Positions 1 to 9,989 are shown, numbered from the stretch's first letter. The stretch is 64,000 nucleotides of DNA from Luidia sarsii (GCA_949987565.1 OX465116.1:124001-188000), one strand, 5' to 3'. Notes: generated by a model not told the origin, from the letters alone. Translations and numbers: made by a program.

Positions 1-14
1 AAATCCTCTGACAG

Positions 15-62
15 TTTGGAACCGACTACGATGAGCGCATCCTGCCATCCATCTGCAACAAG
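15..62 (+). pseudogene. Prohibitin-2-like exon fragment, middle of the SPFH domain
   Basis: The 48 nt read FGTDYDERILPSICNK in one frame. This resembles the conserved LGxDYEERVLPSI stretch of prohibitin-2, a mitochondrial inner-membrane scaffold protein of the SPFH family. The block follows CTCTGACAG (acceptor-like) and is followed by GTCAGT (donor-like), so it looks like a 16-codon phase-0 exon. Beyond 62 the reading no longer resembles prohibitin and stops at TGA. Other prohibitin-like pieces lie downstream at 3229, 4739 and 5161. They are not in protein order: this piece corresponds to roughly the second third of the protein, while the next one downstream is nearer the N-terminus. The window edge cuts off the context, so a functional gene with its other exons to the left remains possible. 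Confidence 0.6.
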
Positions 63-101
63 GTCAGTGTCAAAGGTCAACTCACTGGTGGCAAGAATTG
101 A

Positions 102-170
102 CCTCCTGGGTTGTGAGTCTGGATATAAGCCAGGCACTCCATGCATGACGTCAAGTCCCAACGTATTCAG
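102..170 (+). repeat. Short duplicated intronic segment, partner at 3491-3552
   Basis: Two sub-blocks occur here and again after the second prohibitin-like exon: a CATGCATGACGTCAAGTCCC word (148-167 and 3491-3510) and a stretch containing GGGTTGTGAGT and ATAAG. Their order is swapped between the two places. This links the two prohibitin-like regions as duplicated, rearranged copies of one parental segment. Confidence 0.6.
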
Positions 171-3009
171 TTACACAGTGTAGCTCTTCGTCTGGCAGAT
201 CCTGCTTGCCCAACGCGTTGAGTTTGTTCTTCATCTATTTAGTAGTTAGTGCTTGCCCAACGGGTTGAGTTTGTTCTTCATCTATTTAGTAGTTAGTGCT
301 TGCCCAACGGGTTGAGTTTGTTCTTCATCTATTTAGTAGTTAGTGCTTGCCCAACGCGTTGAGTTTGTTCTTCATCTATTTAGTAGTTAGTGCTTGCCTA
401 ACGCGTTGAGTTTGTTCTTCATCTATTTAGTAGTTAGTGCTTGCCCAACGCGTTGAGTTTGTTCTTCGTCTATTTAGTAGTTAATGCTTGCCCAACGCGT
501 TGAGTTTGTTCTTCATCTATTTAGTAGTTAGTGCTTGCACAACGCGTTGAGTTTGTTCTTCATCTATTTAGTACATGTAGTTAGTGCTTGCCCAACGCGT
601 TGATTTGTTCTTCGTCTATTTAGTAGTTTGTGCTTGCCCAACGCGTTGAGTTTGTTCTTCATCTATTTAGTAGTTAGTGCTTGCCCAACGCGTTGAGTTT
701 GTTCTTCATCTATTTAGTAGTTAGTGCTTGCCCAACGCGTTGGGTTTGTTCTTCATCTATTTAGTAGTTAGTGCTTGTCTAACGCATTGAGTTCATCCTT
801 CGTCTATTTGTGCATTTAGTGCTTGCCTAACGCATTGAGTTCGCCCTACTACATTATTTTACAGTTACACACACAGTAGTGCTTGCCAAATGTGCTGAGT
901 TTGTTCTTCTATTCAGCAGTTAGTGCTGGACCAACATGTTGTTCACCCTTCATCTATTTTGCAGTTAGTGCTTGCCTAACGCGCTGAGTTTGCTCTTTGT
1001 CTATTTTGCAGTTCGTGCTTGCCTAACGCGTTGAGTTTGTTCTTCATCTATTTAGTAGTTAGTGCTTGCCTAACACGTTGAGTTTGTTCTTCATCTATTT
1101 AGTAGTTAGTGCTTGCCCAACGCGTTGAGTTTGTTCTTCGTCTATTTAGTAGTTAATGCTTGCCCAACGCGTTGATTTGTTCTTCGTCTATTTAGTAGTT
1201 TGTGCTTGCCCAACGCGTTGAGTTCGTCCTTCGTCTATTTGTGCATTTAGTGCTTGCCTAACGCATTGAGTTCGCCCTTCTATTTTGCAGTTACACACAC
1301 AGTAGTGCTTGCCAAATGCGCTGAGTTTGTTCTTCTATTTAGCAGTTAGTGCTTGACCAACGTGTTGTTCACCCTTCATCTATTTTGCAGTTAGTGCTTG
1401 CCTAACGCGCTGAGTTTGCTCTTCGTCTATTTTGCACTTCGCGCTTGCCTAACGCACTGAGTTAGCTCTTCGTCTATTTAGCAGTTTGTGCTTGACCAAC
1501 GTGTTGTTCACCCTTCATCTATTTTGCAGTTCGTGCTTGCCTAACGCACTGAGTTAGCTCTTCGTCTGTTTTGCAGTTCGTGCTTGCCTAACGCACTGAG
1601 TTAGCTCTTCTTCTATTTTGCAGTTCGTGCTTACCTAACGCACTGAGTTTGCTCTTCGTCTATTTTGCCGTTCGTGCTTGCCTAACGCACTGAGTTAGCT
1701 CTTCGTCTATTTTGCAGTTCGTGCTTGCCTAACGCACTGAGTTAGCTCTTCGTCTATTTAGCAGTTAGTGCTTGCCCAACGCACTGAGTTCGCTCTTTGT
1801 CTATTTTGCAGTTAGAGATTGCCCAACGCACTGAGTTCGCCATTCGTGTATTTTGCAGTTAGAGATTGCCCAACGCACTGAATTTGTTCATCGTCCATTT
1901 GGCAGTTCCTGCTTGCCACATCGCGCTGAGTTTGCTCTTCGTCTATTTGGCAGTTACCATTACGCAGTGCTTCCAAATGCGTTGAGTTTGTTCTTCGTCT
2001 ATTTAGCAGTTAGTGCTTGCCTAACACATTCAGTTACACACTGTAGCTCTTCGTCCATTTGGTAGATCCTGCTTGCCCAACGCGCTGAGTTTGCTCTTCG
2101 TCTATTTTGCAGTTCGTGCTTGCCTAACGCACTGAGTTCATCCTTCGTCTATTTAGCAGTTAGTGCTTGCCTAACACATTCAGTTACACACTGTCGCTCT
2201 TCGTCCATTTGGCAGATCCTGCTTGCCACATCGCGCTGAGTTTGCTCTTCGTCTATTTGGCAGTTACCGGTATGCAGTGCTTGCCAAATGCGTTGAGTTT
2301 GTTCTTCGTCTATTTAGCAGTTACTGCTTGCTCAATGCGCTGACTTCGCCATTCTTGTATTTTGCAGTTAGAGCTTGCCCAACGCACTGAGTTTGTTCAT
2401 CGTCCATTTGGCAGTTCCTGCTTGCCACATCGCGCTGAGTTTGCTCTTCGTCTATTTGGCAGTTACCATTACGCAGTGCTTGAGTTCGGCCTTCGTCTAT
2501 TTTGCAGTTAGTTCTTGCCCAACGCATTCAGTTACACACTGTAGCTCTTTGTCTATTTTGCTGTTCCTGCTTGCCACATCAACGTGTTGTTCACCCTTCA
2601 TCTATTTTGCAGTTAGTGCTTGCCCAACGCATTGAGTTTGTTCTTCATCTATTTAGTAGTTAGTGCTTGCCCAATGCGTTGAGTTTGTTCTTCATCTATT
2701 TAGTAGTTAGTGCTTGCCCAACGCGTTGAGTTTGTTCTTCATCTATTTAGTAGTTAGTGCTTGCCCAACGCGTTGAGTTCGTTCTTCATCTTTTTAGTAG
2801 TTAGTGCTTGCCAATGCGCTGAGTTTGCTCTTTATCTATTTTGCAGTTATGTAGTGCTAAGTGTTCAGTTTTTTCATCGTCTATTTTGCAGTTCATGCTT
2901 GCCAAGCACTTTGAGCTTGTCCTTCATTCATTTGGCATTTAGTTCTTGCCAAATGTGCTGAGTTTGGTGCTTGTCTGTATGGTCGTAATTTCTTGCCCAA
3001 TGCGCTGAA
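163..3009 (+). repeat. 47-bp minisatellite array
   Basis: About 60 tandem units of near 47 bp. Units run GCTTGCCCAACGCGTTGAG, then a TTTGTTCTTCATCTATTTAG part and a short AGTTAGT link. The left third is homogeneous. From about 780 onward units diverge (CAACGCACTGAG, TTTTGCAGTTCGTGC and shorter derivatives), with local higher-order repetition around 840-1400 and 1900-2600. CAACGCGTTG inside the unit is a perfect 10-bp palindrome. Stops interrupt all long frames and small ORFs inside are repeat artefacts. Confidence 0.95.
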
Positions 3010-3228
3010 ACCCGAAGCCTGAATGTTAGAGCCAAAAGTTTGGAGCACTGGGGCTTTTTCTTTGGGTGGCTTTTATTAATATGAAAATTACGGTTTATAT
3101 GTATATGCAGATACACTTACTGTACATACACTTTACACTAGATATGTTTATATTCTAACCCTGTCATTAGATGCTTTGAAGGCCCAGCCAAGTTCTCAAT
3201 GAGCAATGGTTTTTTGGTATGTTTGCAG

Positions 3229-3328
3229 TGGATGGTGGACACCGTGCCGTCATCTTCAGTCGTGTCTTCACATGACGATACCGTGGATCATTTACATCAA
3301 GAATTTCAACACCAACGGGAAGTAAGGG
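3229..3328 (+). pseudogene. Prohibitin-2-like N-terminal exon, degraded
   Basis: After a good acceptor (TATGTTTGCAG, AG at 3227-3228) the frame starting at 3231 reads DGGHRAVIFSR, matching the GGHRAxxFxR signature near the start of the prohibitin SPFH domain. It ends in ISTPTGSK, matching the ISSPTGSK stretch of prohibitin-2, just before a donor-like GGTGAGC. Between the two matches the sequence is shorter than in the family (about 13 residues instead of about 35) and has an in-frame TGA at 3273-3275. The exon is therefore internally deleted and unlikely to be functional. It should precede the 15-62 exon in a normal gene but lies 3 kb downstream of it. Confidence 0.6.
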
Positions 3329-3552
3329 TGAGCTTTGGATTGGCTTGGATTCTGACTCTAGTTCTTGGACTGTCTGTTCGTCTGCCTCTTCTACTGTCTC
3401 TGTCTATTCCTGTATCTAACTTTCTCTGCCTCTGCCTTTCCAAGAACCTCTGTCACTACATGTGCACATGTACCTCTGCATCTATCTCCATGCATGACGT
3501 CAAGTCCCAGGACCCTCTTGGGTTGTGAGTGTGGCTATAAGTCAGTTCCTAC

Positions 3553-4111
3553 TTGCAAAGGATGTCATGCAACCAATGGCGTCATGCGGTATCACACGTG
3601 TTTGTGCAGATAAGACGATCCTGGGACCAGTCCTAAGTTATGATGAGATCAGGCGCGTTGCTATAGAAGTTGAGATTCATTGAACGCATCTCAGCTTTTC
3701 TGAAATCGATCCTAAGACGTGTCTTGACCTACAGTAGGACGAGTTATCCTTCCTAAGACGCGCTTTAGCTTGTCATGAAATTGGCTGCAGGGCTCTTACC
3801 ATCTGAGCTATCGGTATGCATCCATGAGATGGTGGCGTTGCCAAAATAGTCCAGTAATCTTTGCTAGGATTGGGGCAGCAGTCAGAAGCATTACACCATG
3901 AATTGCTGTTTATCTCCAGGGGTCCATTTTCATTCAGACGCAAACAATCAGTTGTGGTTAACCTGGCTGAAGCAGTTTAATGATCTCACAAAGTGGATGC
4001 AGCTTTTTTAAAACTAAGTCAAATAATTTATTCAAATAAATAAGGGGAGAACTGAGTGGGAACTTTGGAACAATTAAGGAAAATTGCAAGAAAACCTTGA
4101 CTGGAACAGGG
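3553..4111. other. Non-coding stretch with tRNA-like half on the minus strand
   Basis: No coding signal. A short duplicated motif, CCTAAGACG, recurs near 3710 and 3762. The minus strand of 3785-3820 reads TAGCTCAGATGGTAAGAGCC, which fits a Pol III A box as in the 5-prime half of a tRNA or tRNA-derived SINE. No matching B box or 3-prime half was found next to it. Confidence 0.4.
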
Positions 4112-4631
4112 ACTTAAAGAAGAATGAAACCCTGAGAAAAATGTTGGCTTATCTGATTGGACGTTAAACATAACCTACAATTACCTATGTGCTTCTCACC
4201 TATGAGTTTCATAAAGAGGGAAAAATCATGGAATTCGGTGGTCGAATTCGCGTTCCCGCAAACCGCCACCATTTTGAATGGCCCGCCAGTCACTGCGGGG
4301 GGTATGACATCGCAACGGAAAACACCATTGTTCAGCTCGCGAGTGTTTAACTGCACGCAGTATATATACATATACTGTACATGTAGTAGGGGTCCATCCG
4401 TCCGGGCCCATGCAGGAGTTGTCCGTCTTTATGTCATACCCCCCGCAGTGACTGGCGGGCCATTCGAAATGGTGGAAGTTTGTGGGAACGCGAATTCGAC
4501 CACCGAATTCCATGATTTTTCCCTCTTTATGAAACTGTTACGTGAGTAGCATATAGGTAATTGTAGGTTGTTTTTAACACCCAATCAGATAAGCCAACTT
4601 TTTTCTCCGGGTTTCATTCTTCTTTAAAGCT
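4112..4631. mobile_element. Foldback / MITE-like element with about 200-bp arms
   Basis: 4112-4310 and 4431-4631 are inverted copies of each other. Examples are GTTGGCTTATCTGATTGG at the left against CCAATCAGATAAGCCAAC at the right, and GGGGGGTATGACAT against ATGTCATACCCCCC at the inner ends. The spacer 4311-4430 holds a TATATATACATATA run and ACATGTAG. No ORF is conserved across the arms. The structure is that of a non-autonomous foldback transposon. I could not define a target-site duplication, so exact ends are approximate. It sits in the interval between prohibitin-like exons. Confidence 0.8.
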
Positions 4632-4738
4632 CAGACCTCTGTCACTTTCATAACTTTTGAACTGTGTTTAAAAAAAAGAAGAGTAGATCATTTCTTAATT
4701 GTTATTGAGTTGTTCTCTCTTGTTCTCGTCCATTGCAG

Positions 4739-4855
4739 ATTGCAAGATCTCTGAATGGTGTGTTCCTGAATGCCAGCAGCCTGATGCTGAACCTGGGAGA
4801 TGCTACTACATTCCATGAAGACTCGGAGAGACTCGCAAGGCGTCACATCTCTTGA
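4739..4855 (+). pseudogene. Prohibitin-2-like C-terminal exon
   Basis: A clear acceptor (TCGTCCATTGCAG) precedes a 39-codon frame ending in TGA at 4853-4855. It begins IARSLNGVFLNASSLMLNLG, matching the prohibitin-2 C-terminal pattern IAxSxNxxYLxAxxLxLNLxD in spacing and key residues. The following tail, with EDSERL and RRH, is polar and basic but unlike the usual Lys-rich end. It carries no internal stop, so it could be a working last exon. The degraded upstream exons argue for a pseudogene or a gene copy still evolving. Confidence 0.65.
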
Positions 4856-5160
4856 TCCCTGTAAGAAATCAAAGCAGTTTCATGAGTAGTCTTTTGTAGC
4901 TCAAGCCAATTTGCTAGTACCTGTAGTCTTGTGTAGCAATGGTACGTTCTGTGATGCAGCATTGGTGGCTACACTGTCATGATTGCACTTGACACAACTT
5001 TCAATGCAGCTGACTAGATTGTTATGCAGCCTGTATTTAAACAGACTATCATGCACAACTTTACCTTGGCTCACCTAAATTACACGAGCACTACTATAAA
5101 TTTCTTTGATTCCTCTATTTATATAATATCATTTTTTGTTCTCTTTCCTTTCCATCACAG

Positions 5161-5249
5161 ACCCTTGTGTTCCCGAGCACCATCAGCCTGATGCTCAACC
5201 TGATGCTCATTCTATGAAGAGACCGGGCAAGGCATCACAGAAGAAGTAG
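5161..5249 (+). pseudogene. Second, diverged copy of the prohibitin-like last exon
   Basis: It follows an acceptor-like TTTCCATCACAG. Nucleotides repeat the preceding exon (CAGCCTGATGCTSAACCTG in both), and the frame at 5161 reads SLMLNL before a TGA at 5194-5196. In a different frame the end reads KRPGKASQKK followed by TAG at 5247-5249, which resembles the short Lys-rich tail of prohibitin-2. The frame change suggests a duplicated, decayed terminal exon. An alternative terminal exon is the other reading. Confidence 0.45.
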
Positions 5250-5332
5250 ACAGTCCCCCTTCCAGAAGCCAATTCACTTGAACCTTGTTTGAAAGTGTAA
5301 TCATTATTAATACTTATAATTGTATAATTTAT

Positions 5333-5372
5333 AATTTAGTGGGCCTGACGTTTCGATCCTAACAGGACCACG
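5333..5372 (-). repeat. Penelope-tail-like motif (GAAACGTCAGGCCCACTAAA on minus)
   Basis: Reads AGTGGGCCTGACGTTTCGATCC on the plus strand in part. The same block occurs at 5592-5678 (twice, inverted), 11543-11658 (twice, inverted), weakly at 12761, and at 63531-63575. It is a dispersed repeat of this genome. The GAAACGTC core is shared with the Penelope-like tails in the window. Confidence 0.7.
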
Positions 5373-5578
5373 GGGCCGCTAGTGGACGCTAGAATCGCGC
5401 GCCAAACCGCACGATCACTGCTACGACGTCCGCAAACCGGTACACAGGAACCGGCAAAGCGGACATAAACAGACGCCGCAGCGCGCATTCTTCAGTTGCT
5501 TGATGAAGGTTAGCAGTTAGCAACCGAAACGTCGCCACATCGCGTGACTTTGATCACCCTTTCCACTTATATAATTTT
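5372..5578 (+). mobile_element. Penelope-like element 3-prime fragment
   Basis: Nearly collinear with 55245-55455, the end of the endonuclease ORF and 3-prime region of the better Penelope-like copy. It covers the last codons, the stop (TTGATGA here), a stem of GGTT and AACC, GAAACGTC at 5526-5533, and the downstream CACATCGCGTGACTTTG block. The conserved CTGATGA has become TTGATGA. Truncated at both ends and joined directly to the neighbouring dispersed motif. Confidence 0.8.
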
Positions 5579-5591
5579 ATAATTTATAATT

Positions 5592-5678
5592 TAGTGCGCC
5601 TGACATTTCGATCCTAGCAGGACCTTTCTAAAAGGTCCTGCTAGGATCGAAACGTCAGGCCCACTAAATTATAAATTT
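5592..5678. repeat. Hairpin of two inverted tail motifs
   Basis: Two copies of the GGCCTGACGTTTCGATCC-type motif face each other around TTTCTAAAA, giving a near-perfect stem of about 35 bp. A homologous hairpin lies at 11543-11658. Confidence 0.85.
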
Positions 5679-5685
5679 TGGTAAT

Positions 5686-5777
5686 TTTAGTCAGTAAGCA
5701 GTTTGCAACAATTTTGTATATCACCTTATTTGAAAGTGATATACAAAAATGTTGCAAACTGCTTACTGAAAAAAATT
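5686..5777. repeat. Second hairpin, about 40-bp arms
   Basis: CAGTAAGCAGTTTGCAACA on the left pairs with TGTTGCAAACTGCTTACTG on the right, with GTATATCAC and GTGATATAC further in. A single-copy relative of one arm is at 12845-12880. Confidence 0.85.
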
Positions 5778-5935
5778 ATCAAAATGCAAATCTTAAAATT
5801 TAGTGGGCGTGACGTAATAATTATTAATAATGTATAATTAAGTGAATAAAAGAATGATGAGGTAATAAACGTCTTGAGTACTAAGTGTTTTATTTTGTCT
5901 GAAATATAGAATCAATTATAATCAGTTATAATAGT

Positions 5936-5953
5936 TTGAACAGTTATAATAGT
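5936..5953. other. Left boundary of the heptamer block
   Basis: AGTTATAATAGT repeats locally (ATAATCAGTTATAATAGTTTGAACAG upstream) and switches abruptly to the heptamer at 5954. Confidence 0.6.
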
Positions 5954-8373
5954 CCTCTACCCTCTACCCTCTACCCTCTACCCTCTACCCTCTACCCTCT
6001 ACCCTCTACCCTCTACCCTCTACCCTCTACCCTCTACCCTCTACCCTCTACCCTCTACCCTCTACCCTCTACCCTCTACCCTCTACCCTCTACCCTCTAC
6101 CCTCTACCCTCTACCCTCTACCCTCTACCCTCTACCCTCTACCCTCTACCCTCTACCCTCTACCCTCTACCCTCTACCCTCTACCCTCTACCCTCTACCC
6201 TCTACCCTCTACCCTCTACCCTCTACCCTCTACCCTCTACCCTCTACCCTCTACCCTCTACCCTCTACCCTCTACCCTCTACCCTCTACCCTCTACCCTC
6301 TACCCTCTACCCTCTACCCTCTACCCTCTACCCTCTACCCTCTACCCTCTACCCTCTACCCTCTACCCTCTACCCTCTACCCTCTACCCTCTACCCTCTA
6401 CCCTCTACCCTCTACCCTCTACCCTCTACCCTCTACCCTCTACCCTCTACCCTCTACCCTCTACCCTCTACCCTCTACCCTCTACCCTCTACCCTCTACC
6501 CTCTACCCTCTACCCTCTACCCTCTACCCTCTACCCTCTACCCTCTACCCTCTACCCTCTACCCTCTACCCTCTACCCTCTACCCTCTACCCTCTACCCT
6601 CTACCCTCTACCCTCTACCCTCTACCCTCTACCCTCTACCCTCTACCCTCTACCCTCTACCCTCTACCCTCTACCCTCTACCCTCTACCCTCTACCCTCT
6701 ACCCTCTACCCTCTACCCTCTACCCTCTACCCTCTACCCTCTACCCTCTACCCTCTACCCTCTACCCTCTACCCTCTACCCTCTACCCTCTACCCTCTAC
6801 CCTCTACCCTCTACCCTCTACCCTCTACCCTCTACCCTCTACCCTCTACCCTCTACCCTCTACCCTCTACCCTCTACCCTCTACCCTCTACCCTCTACCC
6901 TCTACCCTCTACCCTCTACCCTCTACCCTCTACCCTCTACCCTCTACCCTCTACCCTCTACCCTCTACCCTCTACCCTCTACCCTCTACCCTCTACCCTC
7001 TACCCTCTACCCTCTACCCTCTACCCTCTACCCTCTACCCTCTACCCTCTACCCTCTACCCTCTACCCTCTACCCTCTACCCTCTACCCTCTACCCTCTA
7101 CCCTCTACCCTCTACCCTCTACCCTCTACCCTCTACCCTCTACCCTCTACCCTCTACCCTCTACCCTCTACCCTCTACCCTCTACCCTCTACCCTCTACC
7201 CTCTACCCTCTACCCTCTACCCTCTACCCTCTACCCTCTACCCTCTACCCTCTACCCTCTACCCTCTACCCTCTACCCTCTACCCTCTACCCTCTACCCT
7301 CTACCCTCTACCCTCTACCCTCTACCCTCTACCCTCTACCCTCTACCCTCTACCCTCTACCCTCTACCCTCTACCCTCTACCCTCTACCCTCTACCCTCT
7401 ACCCTCTACCCTCTACCCTCTACCCTCTACCCTCTACCCTCTACCCTCTACCCTCTACCCTCTACCCTCTACCCTCTACCCTCTACCCTCTACCCTCTAC
7501 CCTCTACCCTCTACCCTCTACCCTCTACCCTCTACCCTCTACCCTCTACCCTCTACCCTCTACCCTCTACCCTCTACCCTCTACCCTCTACCCTCTACCC
7601 TCTACCCTCTACCCTCTACCCTCTACCCTCTACCCTCTACCCTCTACCCTCTACCCTCTACCCTCTACCCTCTACCCTCTACCCTCTACCCTCTACCCTC
7701 TACCCTCTACCCTCTACCCTCTACCCTCTACCCTCTACCCTCTACCCTCTACCCTCTACCCTCTACCCTCTACCCTCTACCCTCTACCCTCTACCCTCTA
7801 CCCTCTACCCTCTACCCTCTACCCTCTACCCTCTACCCTCTACCCTCTACCCTCTACCCTCTACCCTCTACCCTCTACCCTCTACCCTCTACCCTCTACC
7901 CTCTACCCTCTACCCTCTACCCTCTACCCTCTACCCTCTACCCTCTACCCTCTACCCTCTACCCTCTACCCTCTACCCTCTACCCTCTACCCTCTACCCT
8001 CTACCCTCTACCCTCTACCCTCTACCCTCTACCCTCTACCCTCTACCCTCTACCCTCTACCCTCTACCCTCTACCCTCTACCCTCTACCCTCTACCCTCT
8101 ACCCTCTACCCTCTACCCTCTACCCTCTACCCTCTACCCTCTACCCTCTACCCTCTACCCTCTACCCTCTACCCTCTACCCTCTACCCTCTACCCTCTAC
8201 CCTCTACCCTCTACCCTCTACCCTCTACCCTCTACCCTCTACCCTCTACCCTCTACCCTCTACCCTCTACCCTCTACCCTCTACCCTCTACCCTCTACCC
8301 TCTACCCTCTACCCTCTACCCTCTACCCTCTACCCTCTACCCTCTACCCTCTACCCTCTACCCTCTACCCTCT
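5954..8373. repeat. CCCTCTA heptamer satellite, about 346 perfect units
   Basis: 2,420 bp of (CCCTCTA)n with no substitution that I could see. The minus strand is (TAGAGGG)n: one base rearranged and one longer than the animal telomere hexamer TTAGGG. Each unit has one GGG run spaced by TAGA, so the minus strand is one continuous potential G-quadruplex tract and the plus strand a potential i-motif tract. Since 7 is not a multiple of 3, all three frames read the same heptapeptide PLPSTLY, which explains the 894-codon open frame here. That frame is not a gene. Confidence 0.97.
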
Positions 8374-8764
8374 CTGTTATCGATTTTTCTCGAATTTTCG
8401 TTTCGTCGGGGGTCTTAGCGCTTTTTCTGTGGCTACCCATAATCCTTATCGGCTGAATTTTTTCTCAACCGGAAGGCAGGTCAAGGCCACTTCCTGTAAC
8501 CCGGGGGGGTCACGTGCAACTTTCCCCGCCCCCCTCCGCCGAGCGCTCAACTCGGGGGGACAAGTAGGTCACACCTACGGTTACCATCTCGCATTTGTTC
8601 GGCTGAGTCCGTCCAGCTAACTATGCCTTTTCTCAACTGAGCGCTCAGCTTCGATCAAGCAAAGAAAGCCACAACAACTTCCCCAACCAGAAACTGACGG
8701 CAACTTTCCCGGCTTGACTTGCTGAGCGCTCAACAAGCTACACCAGTAGGCTACCGCTGCTTCT
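8374..8764. other. Non-coding, three GAGCGCTC palindromes
   Basis: GC-richer DNA. GAGCGCTC occurs at 8541-8548, 8639-8646 and 8724-8731, the last two inside TGAGCGCTCA. No gene signal seen. Confidence 0.5.
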
Positions 8765-8839
8765 GCCAACTCTACTGCAAATGACACTCTTATACATTAA
8801 ATGCCTTAAAATACAAAGAAGTTAGGTTAAAAAATACTC

Positions 8840-8919
8840 TGCACGCACCGGGCCTCGAACCTGCAATCTGCAGACTGACTGCAGCGCGGCTATGTATCTG
8901 CGCCACGGTTCGCTCTGCC
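8840..8919 (-). mobile_element. tRNA-derived SINE head, copy 1
   Basis: On the minus strand a Pol III A-box-like GTGGCGCAGATACATAGC is followed by an anticodon-like stem-loop (CTGCA, loop GTCAGTC, TGCAG) and a B-box GGTTCGAGGCC. The acceptor and T stems do not pair well, so this is a tRNA relic and not a tRNA gene. Confidence 0.55.
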
Positions 8920-9208
8920 TTTTACTCGGTGTATGACATTGATGTACCTTCGATATAAATATACAGAAAGTAAGGGCACGAGTGAAAGCTAACAAATGTA
9001 AAACGTGGCAAATTACAAAGAAAATGATGATTAATTTCGCATACAACTCAACTTCACAAACACATCATAATACAAGTAATAATAATGACTTCTCTTGTAC
9101 AGCGGCAAAATATAATTGAAAGCAGATTTAGATCTCCTACAACTGTACTGCAAATGACACTCTTATACATTGCCTTGAAATACAGAGAAGGTAAATAAAA
9201 AGTACTCT

Positions 9209-9287
9209 GCAGGCACCGGGCCTCGAACCTTCGATCTGCAGACTGACTGCAGCACGGCTATGTGTCTGCGCCACGGTTAGCTCTGCC
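9209..9287 (-). mobile_element. tRNA-derived SINE head, copy 2
   Basis: Same structure as the copy at 8840-8919 with the same anticodon-like arm and B box and a few substitutions (for example GACACATAGCC). Confidence 0.55.
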
Positions 9288-9405
9288 TTGTACTCGGTGT
9301 ATGAGTCTTCTACCTTCGCTATAAATACACAGAAAGCAAGGGCACGAGTGAAAGGTTAAAAAGTAAAACGTAGCAAATGACAAAGAAAATAATGATTAAT
9401 TTCAC

Positions 9406-9780
9406 AGACAGAATAATAACAATAATTGTATAGCGCCAAAGTCCCACACAATCATCGAGTTATTTTTGTCATTCAATTGACTTCGTTTCTGTTTGTATTC
9501 AGGGGTTGCCTAGACATTTATTAATTTGGAAACGCTGATAGATATTTCGAGAAGTTACGAACCTTTGGAACTAAAAGCGTTGTCGTACCAGCATCGATGC
9601 GAGAATGCCTTGCGGGGGTTCCTCGGGACCTCGGGAAGAACGAGGACTCAGAAATCAAGTGTGACTTTTGGTTTGAAAAAACACAATCGCCAAGCGGCCT
9701 TGAATGGTTTTCATCTGTCATGCTCTAAAGAAAAAAAGAAAGATTAAACTCATAATACACAAATGCGGCAAACACAAGAG
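9406..9780. other. Unassigned stretch
   Basis: Short overlapping ORFs on both strands around 9521-9747 with no recognisable domain. I see no coding support. Confidence 0.3.
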
Positions 9781-9970
9781 GGCCCGACGTTTGGCTCCCA
9801 GTACAGGGGACCCCTCGCATTGTTCTTGAGTTTGTGTTAACATTAATGCCAATATAGGAAGGTTTGCGGTGACACCATGTATAAGGTCTCTTAAAGGAAG
9901 AGGTTTGGTTCTGAAAAGAACCTGAGTGGTAACTCGACGTTTCGACCAGTATGCTCTGGCCTTCAAGAGG
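9781..9970 (-). mobile_element. Penelope-like 3-prime tail with hammerhead-like remnant
   Basis: Minus strand: CTCTTGAAG, a stem GGCCAG / CTGGTC, then GAAACGTC (9936-9943) and GAGTTACC. This is the layout of Penelope-like tails, with the expected CTGATGA decayed. The part beyond it (GTTACC, AGGTTCTTTTCAGAACC, GGTGTCACCGCAAACC) has a diverged relative at 63140-63200. A second GACGTTTGG block sits at 9786. It follows, in transcript direction, the endonuclease fragment at 10287-10507. Confidence 0.6.
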
Positions 9971-9989
9971 TGAATGTCTTGGACTTGGT

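Larger units (their letters stand above)
8765..9405 (-). repeat. Direct duplication of a roughly 280-bp unit carrying a SINE
   Basis: 8765-9047 is repeated at about 9133-9405 with modest divergence (both start with ACTGCAAATGACACTCTTATACATT and share GCACGAGTGAAA and GATTAATTTC). Each copy contains one tRNA-like head on the minus strand. Confidence 0.8.

Noticed and set aside
5954..8373. True telomere
   Set aside because: The unit is TAGAGGG, not TTAGGG, the tract is internal, and other DNA continues on both sides.
5936..8620. 894-codon open frame
   Set aside because: It is the CCCTCTA heptamer read in phase. All frames give the same 7-residue repeat because 7 is not divisible by 3.
8840..9287. 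Functional tRNA genes
   Set aside because: B box and an anticodon-like arm are present, but acceptor and T stems do not pair; tRNA-derived SINE is the better call.
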